A stretch of 64,000 nt of DNA from Mesostigma viride (GCA_009746045.1 RPFO01000213.1:10691853-10755852), one strand, 5' to 3'. Counted from the stretch's first letter, positions 1 to 11,103 are shown. Made by a program: numbers and translations. Notes: generated from the letters alone by a model not told the origin.

Positions 1-2
1 TG

Positions 3-1787
3 TGCTTACCAGGGGTGAGGATATCCTCTGAGGAGCTAGCATTAGAAGGGCAGGGCCGCCTTCCCTTGCAGAGATATCGCTACTCCCAGGGTCTTAGTGT
101 GGCTGTAAGGGCTGTGAGGGGTCTAGAGGCAGAGGGTCCTGATACAAAGGAGCCCATTGCTGGGGACCTGCTGATCCTCCCTACTACGTTTGACCCACGT
201 GAGTTGGGTGTGCAGAGGTACCAGATCCCAGGAACGAGTCCTGTACCTTGGCGCAAGCTAGTGGAGATGATGCAAAGCCCCAAGATGGCTAAGGCATGGA
301 CTCTTGGCTTTGTTGCTTCTGGGCATGAGTGGATAGTTGCCAACTGTGCAGAGCCTGTGGATGTCCTCCCTGAGGATCACCAGCTGCTCAGATTGATGTT
401 TGTCCTCAAGCTCAAGGAGTAGATGGCGTGCAGGTGCCACATGTTAGACCAGTTGTGACTGAGTACCATGGCACTGGACAGTTAGCAGATGAGGAGCTTT
501 ACACACCAGGGATGCTGCATGATACATGGAGGATTTTGTTGTGCATTTATTTGTCTTTTCTGCAGAAGGGGATACCCTATAGCTCTGTGTTGGTAGATTT
601 CAAGAGGGCTTTTCTTAAGGGTGATCAGCAGGAAGCACAGGATACTTGGCGCACAATACCCCCTTTCTTTGTTAAGGTGCCTGCAGTGTGGAGGGCAGAG
701 CTGAAGACGAGGTATTTGAGGATTCTCAAAGGCGTGGAAGGCCTTAGATCGAGTCCCATCATCTGGAGGAAGAGCTTGGAGAAGTACCTCAGGTCTGTCT
801 GTGGTCTCTCAGTCTCTCCAGTTGATCCTTGTCTGTTTCAGGGTAGCTATGAGGGGCTGCCAGCGTTTGCCTCCCTGCATGGTGATGATCTGCATCTCCT
901 GGGCCATCCCACTTGGCAAGAGTTGACTCTGGCCAGGATCCAGAAACGGTTTGAACTGGGTAAGATCCAGTACATGGTTGAGAATGAGCCCATGGTGTTT
1001 TGTGGAATGCAGGCGACCTTGGTCCAAGCAGGGTACATGGTCCATCCAGCTGGAGGGTGGTAAGGATTATCCTCAGCAGATCATAGATGCCTTGCAGGAG
1101 CCCATCACCCAGGCCAGATGTGCAACAATACGAGGTATGTTGGCATGGCTGGCCAGCATTTGTGCTCCTGACCTGTTGGTACTGAGTCGGTTGACCGATT
1201 CCCAACTGGTTGAGGTGGGTGCTGAGAGAGTGGTAGAGGCTGTTCGCATGTCTCCCCCTCTCATGCTGGGTCCTTTGGATTTGTACAGGCCTTTTGACAT
1301 GATGCTCTATGTGGACAGTTCTATGGATAGTAGGAAGGTCACAGAGGTCAGGGGCCGTGCAGCAGCATTAATATCCCTGGTGCAGGAACAGTCCTCTCTG
1401 GTCTGCTGGTACAGTCGGTTGCAGAACAGGGTAACTCCCAGCAGTGACATTGCTGAGTGCAGGGCAATCTGTGAAGGGCTTCATACTGCTCTTTACTTGA
1501 GGGAGCTATTTTACCAGCTATGTCAAGTGGCTTCCTGTCGGTTGCAGATGCACACACTGGTAAGAACTGACAGCATGGGCATGGTGCAGTTTGTGCACAG
1601 GCAGCTGGCCAGGAGCAGGGACCTTGATTATTTGTTGCTCAAGGAAATGTCTTGCTTAGCTAACATTGAACATGTGGCTGGCGTGGACAACCCTGCAGAT
1701 GCTCTCACCAAGCTGGAGGAGAAGGCTGAGCTGCAATACCCTTTGCTTCGTGGGCTCATGGCCTCCAAGGGGGGAGGGCCAGAGTAG
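3..1787 (+). pseudogene. pol: Copia-like pol fragment: protease tail, RT and RNase H, frameshifted
   Basis: This is reverse transcriptase and RNase H of an RVT_2 (Copia) type polyprotein. It starts in the tail of the aspartic protease (SEELALEGQG) and runs through the RT: motif A is VDFKRAFLKGD, the conserved EGLRSSPIIWR block matches the usual YGLKQAPRAWY, and the active site is HGDD at 878-889. RNase H has its acidic residues in YVDSSMD, AECRAI, RTDSMG and DNPADALTK. Two single-base frameshifts break it, one near 420 (KLKE then stop) and one near 1025. Comparison with CD shows that nothing else is missing. The product would act in the virus-like particle, copying element RNA into cDNA. As it stands it is not translatable. 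Confidence 0.88.
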
Positions 1788-2062
1788 ACCAAACAGCCTT
1801 GCTCTAGGTGGGAGGCATCCCAGTGGGCTGGGCAGCCACGTGGTGGCTGACAGCAGGTCCTTCAGAGTTCAGACACACTCTGCTGGACAGGGGTCAGGGT
1901 GGAGTCACTCCCCTGGCTGAGAATTTCGCCTGGCTCTGTCATGGAGCTGCAGAAGAGTCTTAAGGACTTTGTAATGGGCCTTGGGTCTTCATGGAATGGA
2001 CCCTGCAAGGGCAGCCCAAGTGTTGGCTCTAACAGGTTGCTGTACATTTGTATATATTCTCT

Positions 2063-2854
2063 ATTTGCCCCGCAGCCTCTTGTTCCGGCCGGGCGGCCTT
2101 GTGGTAGCTGTGGGCAGCCGCTGGATCCCACGGGGACTCACTACCTTGCCTGCATGGGGGGCCAACAGAATCAGAATTGGTATTTGTATTTGCACACTGT
2201 CCTCCTGACGGTGGTGCTCGCCATGATTCGGTCGGTTTTCCCCCACGCGAACATCCGGTCCGAGGATGCGGATGGCGCTGCCTTCTATTCCCCCAACCAC
2301 CGGCCTGACATCGTGGTGCTGGACTTTGAGGGGGGTGGCCGGCATCTGCTTATTGACGTTTCGGTGGCGCGGCCCTTGGCTCTTAGCCACGTGGCTGGGG
2401 CCTCCCTCACGGCAGGTTACACGGCGGACCGGGCGGAGCGGGCCAAGCTCCTGGCCTACGGCGACGTCGGGCACCATCGTGTGGTGCCCTTTGTCCTGGA
2501 GGAGTTTGGGGCCATGGGGCCCCTGACCTCCGCCTTCTTCAAGGAGTGTTGCCGGCTCCGGGAGGATCGGCTGGACCTGGAGGGCCAGCGGGCCCCATGG
2601 TCGGCGCGGACCTGGACGTCATATTGGCGTCAGCGCTTGTCGGTGGCGCTGACTCGGGCCATGGCTGACATCATGCTCCGCCGTACGCGGGCTGATTTTG
2701 CGGTGCAGCAGGGCTATTAGGTTCCTCCCGTTAGGCGTTTCCATTGGTCTTATCGTAGTATAGAGCTTTGACATGGCTCTGTATATAGGTTTATAGCTGG
2801 GCGTTTGCTTTGGTTTGAGTGATTTCACTCTGCTGTAAGTAATTATATTTTTAA
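2063..2854 (+). mobile_element. Short LINE copy with restriction-like endonuclease domain
   Basis: This 0.8-kb insertion lies in the UTR of element A. The flanks repeat TATATATTCTCT (2051-2062 and 2855-2866), and the empty site in CD near 35125-35140 reads straight through, so this is a target-primed insertion with a duplication of 10-12 bp. The body ends in an AT-rich tail (GTAAGTAATTATATTTTTAA) without poly(A). A second copy with a different duplication lies inverted at 11104-11893. Both begin at the same internal point (CCCCGCAGCC). Confidence 0.85.
2074..2720 (+). CDS. C-terminal zinc-knuckle and restriction-like endonuclease domain of a non-LTR retrotransposon
   Basis: The reading frame is open from the 5' junction of the LINE copy. 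It begins with a Cys-Cys-His-Cys cluster (CGSCGQPLDPTGTHYLAC), followed by a PD-(D/E)xK-like core: RPDIVVLDFEG, then GRHLLIDVSVA. This is the layout of the endonuclease end of R2/CRE-type site-specific LINEs, whose role is to nick target DNA for reverse transcription. The first in-frame ATG (2154) lies after the zinc cluster, giving 188 residues, so a complete domain would need an upstream start. No reverse transcriptase is present. The encoded 188 residues are identical in the second copy (11241-11807), so the source was active recently. Assignment to a named clade would need a tree. Confidence 0.72.
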
Positions 2855-2997
2855 TATATATTCTCTGTAACCAACCTGTTGCATGCTAATAAAATCCCTG
2901 GTTGTGTGACCATGTTGGACATGGTTGCCAGGGGCCTCACTATGGGTTATACTCCTTTATAATAAAACATACTCTTGTTATTGTCATGTTTTGTTGT

Positions 2998-3070
2998 TTG
3001 TGATGCTCAGTTCCAGGAGCTGATCCAAACCTGGAGGATATGGGGTGGGGTTCGATTCCCCAGCTGACCT
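2998..3070 (+). other. tRNA-like segment (D-arm and T-arm) in element A 3' UTR
   Basis: A D-arm-like hairpin GCTC-AGTTCCAG-GAGC lies at 3005-3020. About 25 bases later comes a perfect T-arm, TGGGG-TTCGATT-CCCCA, at 3046-3062. The second matches the Pol III B box. No 5' acceptor strand pairs with the 3' side, so this is not a tRNA gene. The same T-arm recurs in the UTRs of CD, B and FH. Confidence 0.6.
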
Positions 3071-3526
3071 CAGCCTGGCATGTATGAATCCTGAGTGAGA
3101 CTCAGTGAGGACATGGGCTCCCCATGTGTTGGCTAACATTTGTCAGGGCTCTCTCAGTCTTTGGAAGGATTTAAAAGATAAAGGAGGCTCCGTGGCGGGC
3201 GCCATATGAACGGGCGCCTGTGATAACTGGATGACCAGGAACTCACAATAGTACGTTCATGGACTCCTCTATCCAAACTCCTCTGACTAAGTGAAGACCT
3301 AACTTTAATCTACACCAGGTTCCCAAAGAAAGGGTTGGGATGTCATGTGGGTCAGAGGGCAACCTTTGAACCAATGAGCAGGCCTAGCTAATATTTGGAG
3401 GCACCTCAGGTTCCAAAAGAAAAGGCAGGTCTGGTCTCTGGGAGGGATCAGATGTCTGAAGGCTTGTGGGGACAGTGGCTGATAGGTTCTCAGGCTGGTC
3501 CAAGCTCCAAAACAAGAAAGGGTTGG

Positions 3527-4180
3527 AGTTAGCATATTGGGGCACCAATGTGCTAGATGGATGCAGGTTGAGGAGACCTTTCCAACGCCGTGTCAACCGC
3601 CTAGAACAGACAAGGGACGAGAAAGTTATCAAGTCCCGAAGTACTGCCGACCGGTGGGCGAGGGCGGTGCACACTCAGGGCATAGTGGACAGGACACGTG
3701 GCAGGCCGTGCCTGCACAGGCTTAGCCTGGACTCTCACGTGACTGGGACACAGTGTACTGAGGGCTCAACGGTACTGTGGCTAGTAGAAGCCAGTAACCA
3801 GCCAGCAGGTCTGCAAGGATATAAGTCCTTGCAGGACTGTGGCAGGTCCTGTGCTGTCCTAGACACAGGATAGCCAGAGATTCCTGTATGCTGCCTGCAA
3901 CGAGGATGCAAGGCAGCGATACGAGGCTCTGGCAATGTAGCGTTGCCCAGCGTTGCTCATGACCGAGGAACAAGGATGGAACGAGGTTGCATATAGCTCG
4001 AGGCTCAACGAGGCAACGAGCGTCTTCACACACGAACCTTAGTCGTCACGACGAGTGGCGAGCCTATCGAGGGTCGTAGGCCTGGTGTGAGGATAAAGGT
4101 TGCTAGCCAGCAGCCTAGGGTCATTCCAGCCGGCAAGGACCAGGAGCTCACAAGCTCTGCTGACGAGTTGCTGCGCAAAT
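3527..4180 (+). repeat. 3' LTR of element A
   Basis: This 654-bp LTR starts AGTTAGCATATTGGGG directly after the purine tract and ends near GCGCAAAT. It is homologous over its length to the CD LTRs (33788-34452 and 50765-51429) and to the E 5' LTR (57012-57658). The end is the least certain boundary. Confidence 0.75.
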
Positions 4181-7010
4181 ATATTGGCCGCCCTGCCGCC
4201 AACGACGACACCCCCCTACATGGCGCCATGGCCCAATACGGGTGGTGGGATTGGCGAGTCGTCCCCTTGGAACATGTCCCCGGCACCTTTACCGGCGCCG
4301 CTTTTCGCAAAGCCGCAGGGCATCGGGAAACGTTTTGGAAACGAATGTTACATGCATTTCTGCCCCACGGTTTTTGCATTGAAGGCAAGAGTTTCAAAGC
4401 TCGGTCTCGCCGCCGCCCGCCTCCCCTCCGTCCCCGCCCTCTTATGTTCATCCGTGCCTGGCGTCTGAAGCACAATCTCCACCCATATCGCCCCTATCCC
4501 CCCAGCGTCACCCCGGCCCCTCCACCTTCCACACATGTGTCCACCGATCCTTCCCTTTACTCCACCAGTCTCCGTTGCTTACGTCACATGTCTCGGCTTA
4601 TGCAACGCGGCAACTTTCATGCATCCTATCTCGAAGCCTGCAGCTTGAAGAAGCTTACCAGCTTACACATTGCCGTCGGGTCGTGCTCCCCAGCTGATCT
4701 GCAAGTCCCCCGCTCCCATGCCACTAGTCTGCGAGGCCTTCTCTCACGTATCATTCGGCACCGTGTCAATGGGAATGCAGATGCACTGCGTCCGCGCCGT
4801 TTACTGATCTCACCTTTCATTCATGCTGCGATGGATGCGCTGTGTTTGCCACACATTCTGCATTTGCCGCAAGTGCAGGCTGCGATGCCGCTCGTGGTGC
4901 GCAACACTTTCGGCACTCCCATTGCCGCCTGGCATTACTCTCCCATGCACCTTGGGACAAATGGTTTTCAGCAACGGGAAGGTCAGCCGCGATACAACGC
5001 CCACCGAGCTGGCCACCATCTTGGCAGGGCCCTGCCCCTGCCAACAACAACGGTATTTCAAGTACCTTGATCCCACCTCACAGCACGTCATGACCGCTGA
5101 CCTCAGCATCCTGCCGAGCCACACGCTTGTAGACCTTTTTGCCAAAGGCACCAAGTTTCGGCCGTGGGTCCAGCGCACATGTGCCAAAGAGGTGAATGCA
5201 CTGCTCTCCACATCACTACGCAAATTCTGCAATGCCATGAGCACGGACCTACAGCTTGCTCCCCTTGCCATGGAACCGTGGTTTCGCGCCGTCATGCACG
5301 AATGCAATGCACGTCTCACCAGGCTTGATTACCGTCTCCAGCAGGTCCACCGCACCACCTGGCTCAACACCACAGATAAAGCACTTCTTGACCACTTCAA
5401 GCAGGACTTTATCATCACGTGTGTTGACAAGAGTGCCAACAACTTTGCTTTTATATGCAAGAAGCACTACCTTGCTACTTTGCAACACGAGTTGGCGTCC
5501 AGCCCTACCTATGTTCAGCGTGCACAGTCCACCGCCAGTATCACTGCTGCTCATCGGGCTTTTCTGCACAGCCAAAACATTTTTGCTCGGGCATTCCTTA
5601 AGCGGCAGCGACGCGCCACCACCACTACGTTCCCATATCTGTATCTCACTCTTAAGCTGCACAAAACTCCTGTTGCTTTGCGCACCATTGCTGCGTCGCA
5701 TTCAGCCCCATGCACTGATGCCTCTCTCGAAACTCATCTGCCATGCTTTGAATGCTCTTCTCCCCGAAGCCAATGCATTATGGGTGGAGGTGCTGTCGAA
5801 TGCCGGGTATGAATGCGCTGGTAGTTGGATCGTCATAGACTCAGCCCAAGTACGCCTACGCCTTGCCGCCCTTAGCCGTTCTAAGACAGCAGCAGAGAAA
5901 CGTATACCTATGCCCATAGCCACCTATGATTTCACCACTCTATATACCACACTAGATTTGCACGATTTGAAAGCTCGTTTAGATAGCCTCCTTACTCGTC
6001 TGTATGCACGTAGGCCTCACGGGCGCAACCACCTGCACGTGCGTGTTTCTCAGACCAAGCCCACGGCAACGTGGCTCTCAGGGATCGCGGCAGGTGCTAT
6101 CGTGCGGGATGGTTATAATTATATTATCACGAAGGCTGACCTTGTTCATTGGATCTCTTATCTTGTTGATAACACCTTCATCTGTTTTGCGGGCGATGTA
6201 TACCAACAAGCTATCGGCATCCCTATGGGCACTAACTGTCCCGGGCTCCTTGCAAACCTCTATCTATACACTTATGAGCTTGCATTCATGGAGAATCTCA
6301 TTGCCTCAAACGATGATGTTCTCATCAGGCGTTTTATCCATACATGTCGATACATTGATGATGTCATCGCTTTCGACAACCCTGATTTCGCAACCCATTT
6401 GTATATCACCGCTGGTCTGCCTGGCATCTACCCGCAAGCGTCCCTCACATTAAAGCTCACGTCGGAGGATACTCATTGCAATTACCTCGATCTTAACATT
6501 ACCCATAACAAGAAGGGCTGGCGTACGGCTGTCTATGATAAGCGCAAGGATCCTAAATAGCAGCAAATTCCTTTTATTCGTTACCCCGATATTCACAGTC
6601 TCCTTTCCCACACAGCAAAATATGGTGTTGTTCTTTCTCAGTTACATCGTTTTTCCCGTCTTTGTTCTTATCGTGTTGATTTCATCACGACTCTTGTTGA
6701 ACTCTTGCAGCGTTTATTGGTCAAAGACTATGACCGAGCCATTATGCTCCGTCAAGTGGCCGATGTTTTTTGCAACGTCACCCACATCTGTTCGGTGCTG
6801 CCCCTTGGCACAAGCTCTACAAACAGGTCGTGGACCGGCTGGATCGCATAGTATCTCCGCACATCTGAACCCTGTGATGCCAGATCTCCTTTGCGGCCGT
6901 TCCGAGCTTGGCACTGGATTCGTTGTCCACATCGTCGCGTCGCTGCCGCAACACGATGTTTTCTGGCATCCGCGGGCGTTTGGTTCCCGCCGCACATTTG
7001 AAATTAAGTG
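4181..7010 (+). mobile_element. Penelope-like retroelement, decayed
   Basis: The block abuts the right end of the element A LTR. Its one long open stretch is interrupted by several frameshifts, and its RT has Penelope/telomerase-type motifs. No terminal repeats are visible. The right limit is set where sequence shared with 44875-45190 begins (about 7010). Confidence 0.6.
4190..6840 (+). pseudogene. Penelope-like reverse transcriptase, frameshifted
   Basis: This protein is read in pieces from three frames: about 4190-4950, about 4950-5700, about 5700-6560, then a further shift to about 6840. Motif A is ATYDFTTLYTTL. The strand-defining motif IGIPMGTNCPGLLANLYLY is at about 6211-6267 and the active site RYIDDV at 6346-6366. 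All three are typical of Penelope-like elements, whose RT is the closest relative of telomerase. The C-terminal thumb-like region follows after 6560 (RYPDIHSLLSH in another frame). I found no GIY-YIG endonuclease motif downstream, so this is an endonuclease-less type or has lost that end. The basic, Pro-rich N-terminal third is not recognisable. Not functional as it stands. Confidence 0.72.
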
Positions 7011-7434
7011 CTGTCCTCCGGCTTTTTGCCTTTGCACCGTGTGCAGTTTCTTGGACGTTTGGAATCATGGCATGGCTAACGTGATGACTGACTAGCTAGA
7101 CCTTTTCAGTGGTTTTCCATTTGCGGGTATTTCCTCGTAAATGGTGGGAGAGCGATCGCAGCAATGGTGCTCACCACTAGACACTCCCGGCCAGTTAGGC
7201 TCGAAACACACGCCCTGATCAAGCATGCTGTTTCCGGCCCCACCGTCTAGGTCATCTAGTCGCTCCACACGTAAGCCAGCCATAATTTCAATGCACAAGG
7301 ATACACATTTCCATCACCATTCATCTTCATCATCCTGAACGACTCGAAAACGCGGAAAAGATAACGGCAGGCTCGAGCTACCATGGTCCGGATTCTCCCG
7401 ATTTCTGGCCTGCGCTGGTTGTCTCTTTGATATT
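7011..7434. repeat. Dispersed repeat segment shared with the CACTA interior
   Basis: This segment (TGTCCTCCGG ... GGTTGTCTC) recurs in the same orientation at about 44875-45190 and inverted at about 44010-44230, both inside the CACTA element at 41939-45990. It therefore belongs to a related DNA transposon. Short reading frames in it are not convincing. Confidence 0.6.
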
Positions 7435-7640
7435 TTTTTATCACAAAATTTCACTTTTGTGACATTTTGTGATAAAAAAATGATAAAACGTGACCAAATG
7501 TGATAAAACTGTGACAAATTGCATGTGATCGAGACATGTCATGCATGATTGTGACAAAACGTGACAAACGTGATAAAACCAGCATATTTTGTGATAACGT
7601 CACTATCACAAAATGTCAAAGTGTCACAAAATGTCACAAA
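7435..7640. repeat. Array of TGTGACAAA / TTTTATCAC short repeats
   Basis: About 200 bp of degenerate 9-11 bp repeats (GTGATAAAA, GTGACAAAA and their complements), many in inverted orientation. Further units appear at 9436-9490, on the other side of the insertion at 7675-9413. The pattern resembles the subterminal repeats of CACTA-type transposons. Confidence 0.6.
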
Positions 7641-7674
7641 CTCACAGAAATGTTAGCGCTACCACGGTCCTTAA

Positions 7675-9413
7675 TTTAGGACAAAGTCCTAAATTAAGGA
7701 CCAATTTACTATAACCGAGGTACCGGGGGGGGGGGGTTCACTATATGGACCGTACCCCATGTGGACCGTACCCGGCATGATGTACCCGACCCGTGGTACC
7801 GGCACATGGTACCCGGATTCCGTACCCGGGTACCTGGCATAATGGCGGGAAAGTAGGTACCTCGACCAAAAATATAACCGATTTTGGAGCGAAAAAGTGG
7901 GTGCGGGAATGATCTGAGGTGGATATGGCGACCTGACAATCGTGGCCGGCGTTTTCACGTGCTTTTATCATTTCGGGCGCCCAGTAGCAAAAACGAAAGG
8001 TCGTTAGTTATGCTTAAAGGCTGTGAAATTTTCTGCGCAAGTTTTAATATGTAGCGCTGTAGCACAGCGGCACAACACAAATGGGTCGCAGATCGCCTGC
8101 TCGCGGAGGGTTGATTTTGGCACAAACATGTTAGTGTATTAGCAATGGTGGTGCGAATCAAGCCAGGAAATTTTTGTGGACGATTTTGATTATAGTCTGG
8201 AGCTTAGAAACGGAGTATTTGACATGGGAGCGCCTGGGCCGTGATATTCTTGCCCGATTTCCATTGTCGACCATGTTTTAGGGACATTCAGGCTGGGCAG
8301 CGAGCGCACCTTATAGGTCTTCACTTTCGGTATTTCTTGGACCTAGAACGCAGCACAAGCGTGGTAATTTATATCATTTTCGAACCGGTTGGCCAGCTTT
8401 GGTGCGCTCAGCTCTCGGAAAGCTGACCTCGCTGCGGATTTCAGCGACTTTTTTGCAACCATCTGGAATGAGGCGACGTAAGTAGCAGGTACGTGCCGGG
8501 GTGCACTAGATCATGAGTGTAACTGGCAACGCTGTCGTGGTGTTTTGAGTCAGCCAGCTATGCCTAAAAAGAGGGGACGCTCTCTGTGCACATAACTGTC
8601 ACACATAGTTGGTTTACGTCATACAATTTTTTACGTCTCTATCTTCGTCGTCCGCTGCAGCTAAAACACACATGCGTAAGAGCAGTTTTACTCATGTGTT
8701 AGTTATAAACCATGGTCCTATTGCCTGCAGTCGTTCAGGGTGTTCTCAGACAGTATATACAGTATGGTTTACGTGTTACATGCACCCTGAATTCGCTCAT
8801 AAAGCGTTGCATGTTAGCACAACGTTGTTCTGTAACTTGATTTGGCTGCATTCATGTGTTAGTTGCAATGCAAATGCATTGTTTTTTCATCGCTGGGTGG
8901 TGGCCAGCATGTCGGTGATGTCAAAGAAGGTTTGGCATATGCTTAGAGAAAGTTTACCGCAAGGGGTGGGCCATGTTCAAGCCGGGCAACCTCAGCAACC
9001 ATGCAACCGTATATTGCATTACCTGCACCATCTGTGACACCGTTAAGCACGCGTATATATAGAGGCAGCCACAGCAGGGTATGGCCTTGTTATACGCTGC
9101 CCCGCCATCCCAAGGCCTCGTAGGGTCCCCTAGCGCTTGTAAGATGCTCAAGGGACCGTGTGGATAGCATGGTCATGCGTTGACACTAATTGGTCCTATT
9201 GGTCCTAAATTCTCATTTTTATTAAATTCGCGGTTTGAGGCCTGCCATGGGCCAGGGTCCATTCAGGCACTAAATGTAATTATTTGAACCCAGGTTTTTG
9301 TCCAAAATTCAAAAAGTGTGTTATCTGTCAGTGGTAAAAATGCCAGGGTCAAAGTTTGATGTTTGCACATATATTTTTTAATTCAAACTGGTCCTAAAAT
9401 AAGGACTTTTCTT
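7675..9413 (+). mobile_element. Palindromic-end repeat element, copy 1 (putative DNA transposon)
   Basis: A 1.74-kb repeat homologous end to end with 48541-50284 (opposite orientation). The left end is a palindrome-rich block (AATTTAGGAC-AAA-GTCCTAAATT) and the right end carries GTCCTAAAATAAGGAC. No transposase is recognisable. Frames near 8870-9040 are conserved with copy 2 but carry a stop. Target duplication not resolved. Confidence 0.6.
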
Positions 9414-11021
9414 GGTAACATGGACAGAAAAACAAAATGTGACAAGGTGATAAATCACAACCACTCAGGGGAAGTGATATATCACAAAGCACGCATAATG
9501 CACATCCGCAGCAAGGAAGTGCGTGCCGCAGCAGAGACTGAGAAGGAAAAGGCCAAGGTGGGACACGACAAGGTGGCAATGCCAGGAGAGACAACACGTG
9601 CAGCGGTACGTACGGGGCAAGCGTACTGAAAGGAACTGACAAAACAAGCTGGAAACACTCTCAGGTGCATGATAAAATGCACCACAATGTCATGAGCCGT
9701 GGGAGACATGGTTTATTGCAAAAATATCGACTGGGATGTTAAGAAAAACACCAATATTGAACATTCAGGGCAATGATTCGTCATGACGGTCATCAAGTGT
9801 CAACCTCCGACCCATCGCTGGCCAAGCATCCATCATATGCTGATCCGGCAAAGGTGGCATCGTCAATATCTACGCTGAATCACAACACTGCATCATGCAT
9901 CCATTGCTCTGAGCTCACAACACTAGTATGATAAACTGGCAACGGGGAGTGAACATATTCAGCAGATGGCATGCAACAACCCGATGAAATGGCACAACTG
10001 ATCAAATACGAACACAAACTGTACTGATACACACACAAGGAACGGTGCACTCAAGCATGGCTGTGGGTGGTGTGCAAAATGGACACCCACATTGAATCAT
10101 CTCACAAATGCAATATAAAATCTGTTGACCGACAAGCACAACGGGGCTCAACATCCCTCGTCATCAAAGTCATCATCCTCATCATCTGACACTGAAACTG
10201 TCACGAGGGCTGTCCCAGCCACCATTGCTGAAATAACTGGATGACTCTCTAGAAACAATCACAGGACACTGTCGAGTGCTACGGCAATGTGACCAACGCT
10301 CAGAGCCTACAAAATCTGCATCCGCATGTGGCCTCTCGCCGTGTTGGACTGACGGATGTGCCCAGCCCGACTGTGTTAGGTATATTGCCTGCATGCGAGA
10401 CAAAAATACATCATCCGGCAAAGCACGCGTCGGTACACACAAAAATTTGTTAGTGAGATGAACGCTACGCGCTAAACGTGCCAACAACTTTGCATGACTT
10501 CAGTTCACTTGTATGTAAGGATGCGGGGGAGATCGCAGCAGTTGCGTGGCTATCTATCAGTACTGGCCTAGTTTTAGGACAAAGAAAGGTGAGATACTGG
10601 GCCAAGAGAGAGACAGGGGTGCTCGAGAAAAAAATTGGCCATGAATGTTCACCTAAATTGTATCTACATGCCTCACAAGTTGTAGGGAATTGCACAAAAA
10701 TCCTGGAGTCGCAAAGGTTCCCTAACATGCCAAGAGGCCTCACAATCTACTTCATTGCAATCTCTGTATGGTTAATACGGCAATAAGAAAGAAACGCCTG
10801 ATTAGTGCCAAGAAAATGCAAGGCCAATCAACCAACAATATGCCCCATTACAGGTAGGATGAACTTTAACGAGGCTGAAGGCTCTACGTCAGTTAACGTT
10901 TTTAAACGCAATGTATAGGATATGGTTGCAATGCAGCAATAATGTGTGAATATGGTTGGAACGGAGCTTTGTTAAAAATTGGATAATGTTACAGCGCTCA
11001 CACGCTTGAGGCTTGTGCACG
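9414..11021. other. 1.6-kb stretch without recognisable genes
   Basis: The first 80 bases continue the TGTGACAAA-type array. Beyond that only short frames occur (for example 10478-10786 on + and 10182-10487 on -) with no family resemblance. It may be the remainder of the DNA transposon split by the 7675-9413 insertion, or old unique sequence. I see no tRNA or clear exon. Confidence 0.4.
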
Positions 11022-11103
11022 AGTTTGCCAAGTCAAGGCAACACACGTGAGGCGGGCTCGCAAGAGATCTGCCCAATTGGCACTGGCCTATTCTTTATAT
11101 ACT

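Larger units (their letters stand above)
1788..3526 (+). other. 3' UTR of element A, with LINE insertion and polypurine-like tracts
   Basis: This non-coding stretch between the pol stop and the 3' LTR is also present in CD (34453-35347), so it belongs to the element. It contains the LINE at 2063-2854, AATAAA-like signals near 2888 and 2962, a tRNA-like segment near 3000-3065, and three degenerate copies of a purine-rich block (about 3318-3342, 3410-3432 and 3505-3526). The last of these abuts the LTR and is the likely polypurine tract (ACAAGAAAGGGTTGG). Confidence 0.7.
1..4180 (+). mobile_element. Copia-like LTR element A, 3' portion
   Basis: The window opens inside pol of a Copia-lineage LTR retrotransposon reading rightward. 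The order seen is protease tail, RT, RNase H, a 3' UTR of about 0.95 kb (without its LINE insertion), a purine-rich tract and a 3' LTR at 3527-4180. The 5' LTR, gag and integrase lie outside the window. The element is closely similar in pol, UTR and LTR to element CD on the minus strand (33788-51429), which served as the intact reference for boundaries. A LINE inserted at 2063-2854 splits the UTR. The right boundary is inferred by aligning the LTR end with CD and E; no target duplication can be checked here. Confidence 0.85.

Noticed and set aside
2061..2477. Antisense frame across the LINE endonuclease domain
   Set aside because: GC-rich shadow of the sense ORF, identical in both copies only because the DNA is.
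8609..9037. Host gene in the 8.6-9.0 kb region
   Set aside because: The sequence recurs in copy 2 of the palindromic-end repeat, so it belongs to a transposon.
10478..10786. Small ORF of 102 residues on +
   Set aside because: No homology pattern, repeat copy or codon signal to support it.
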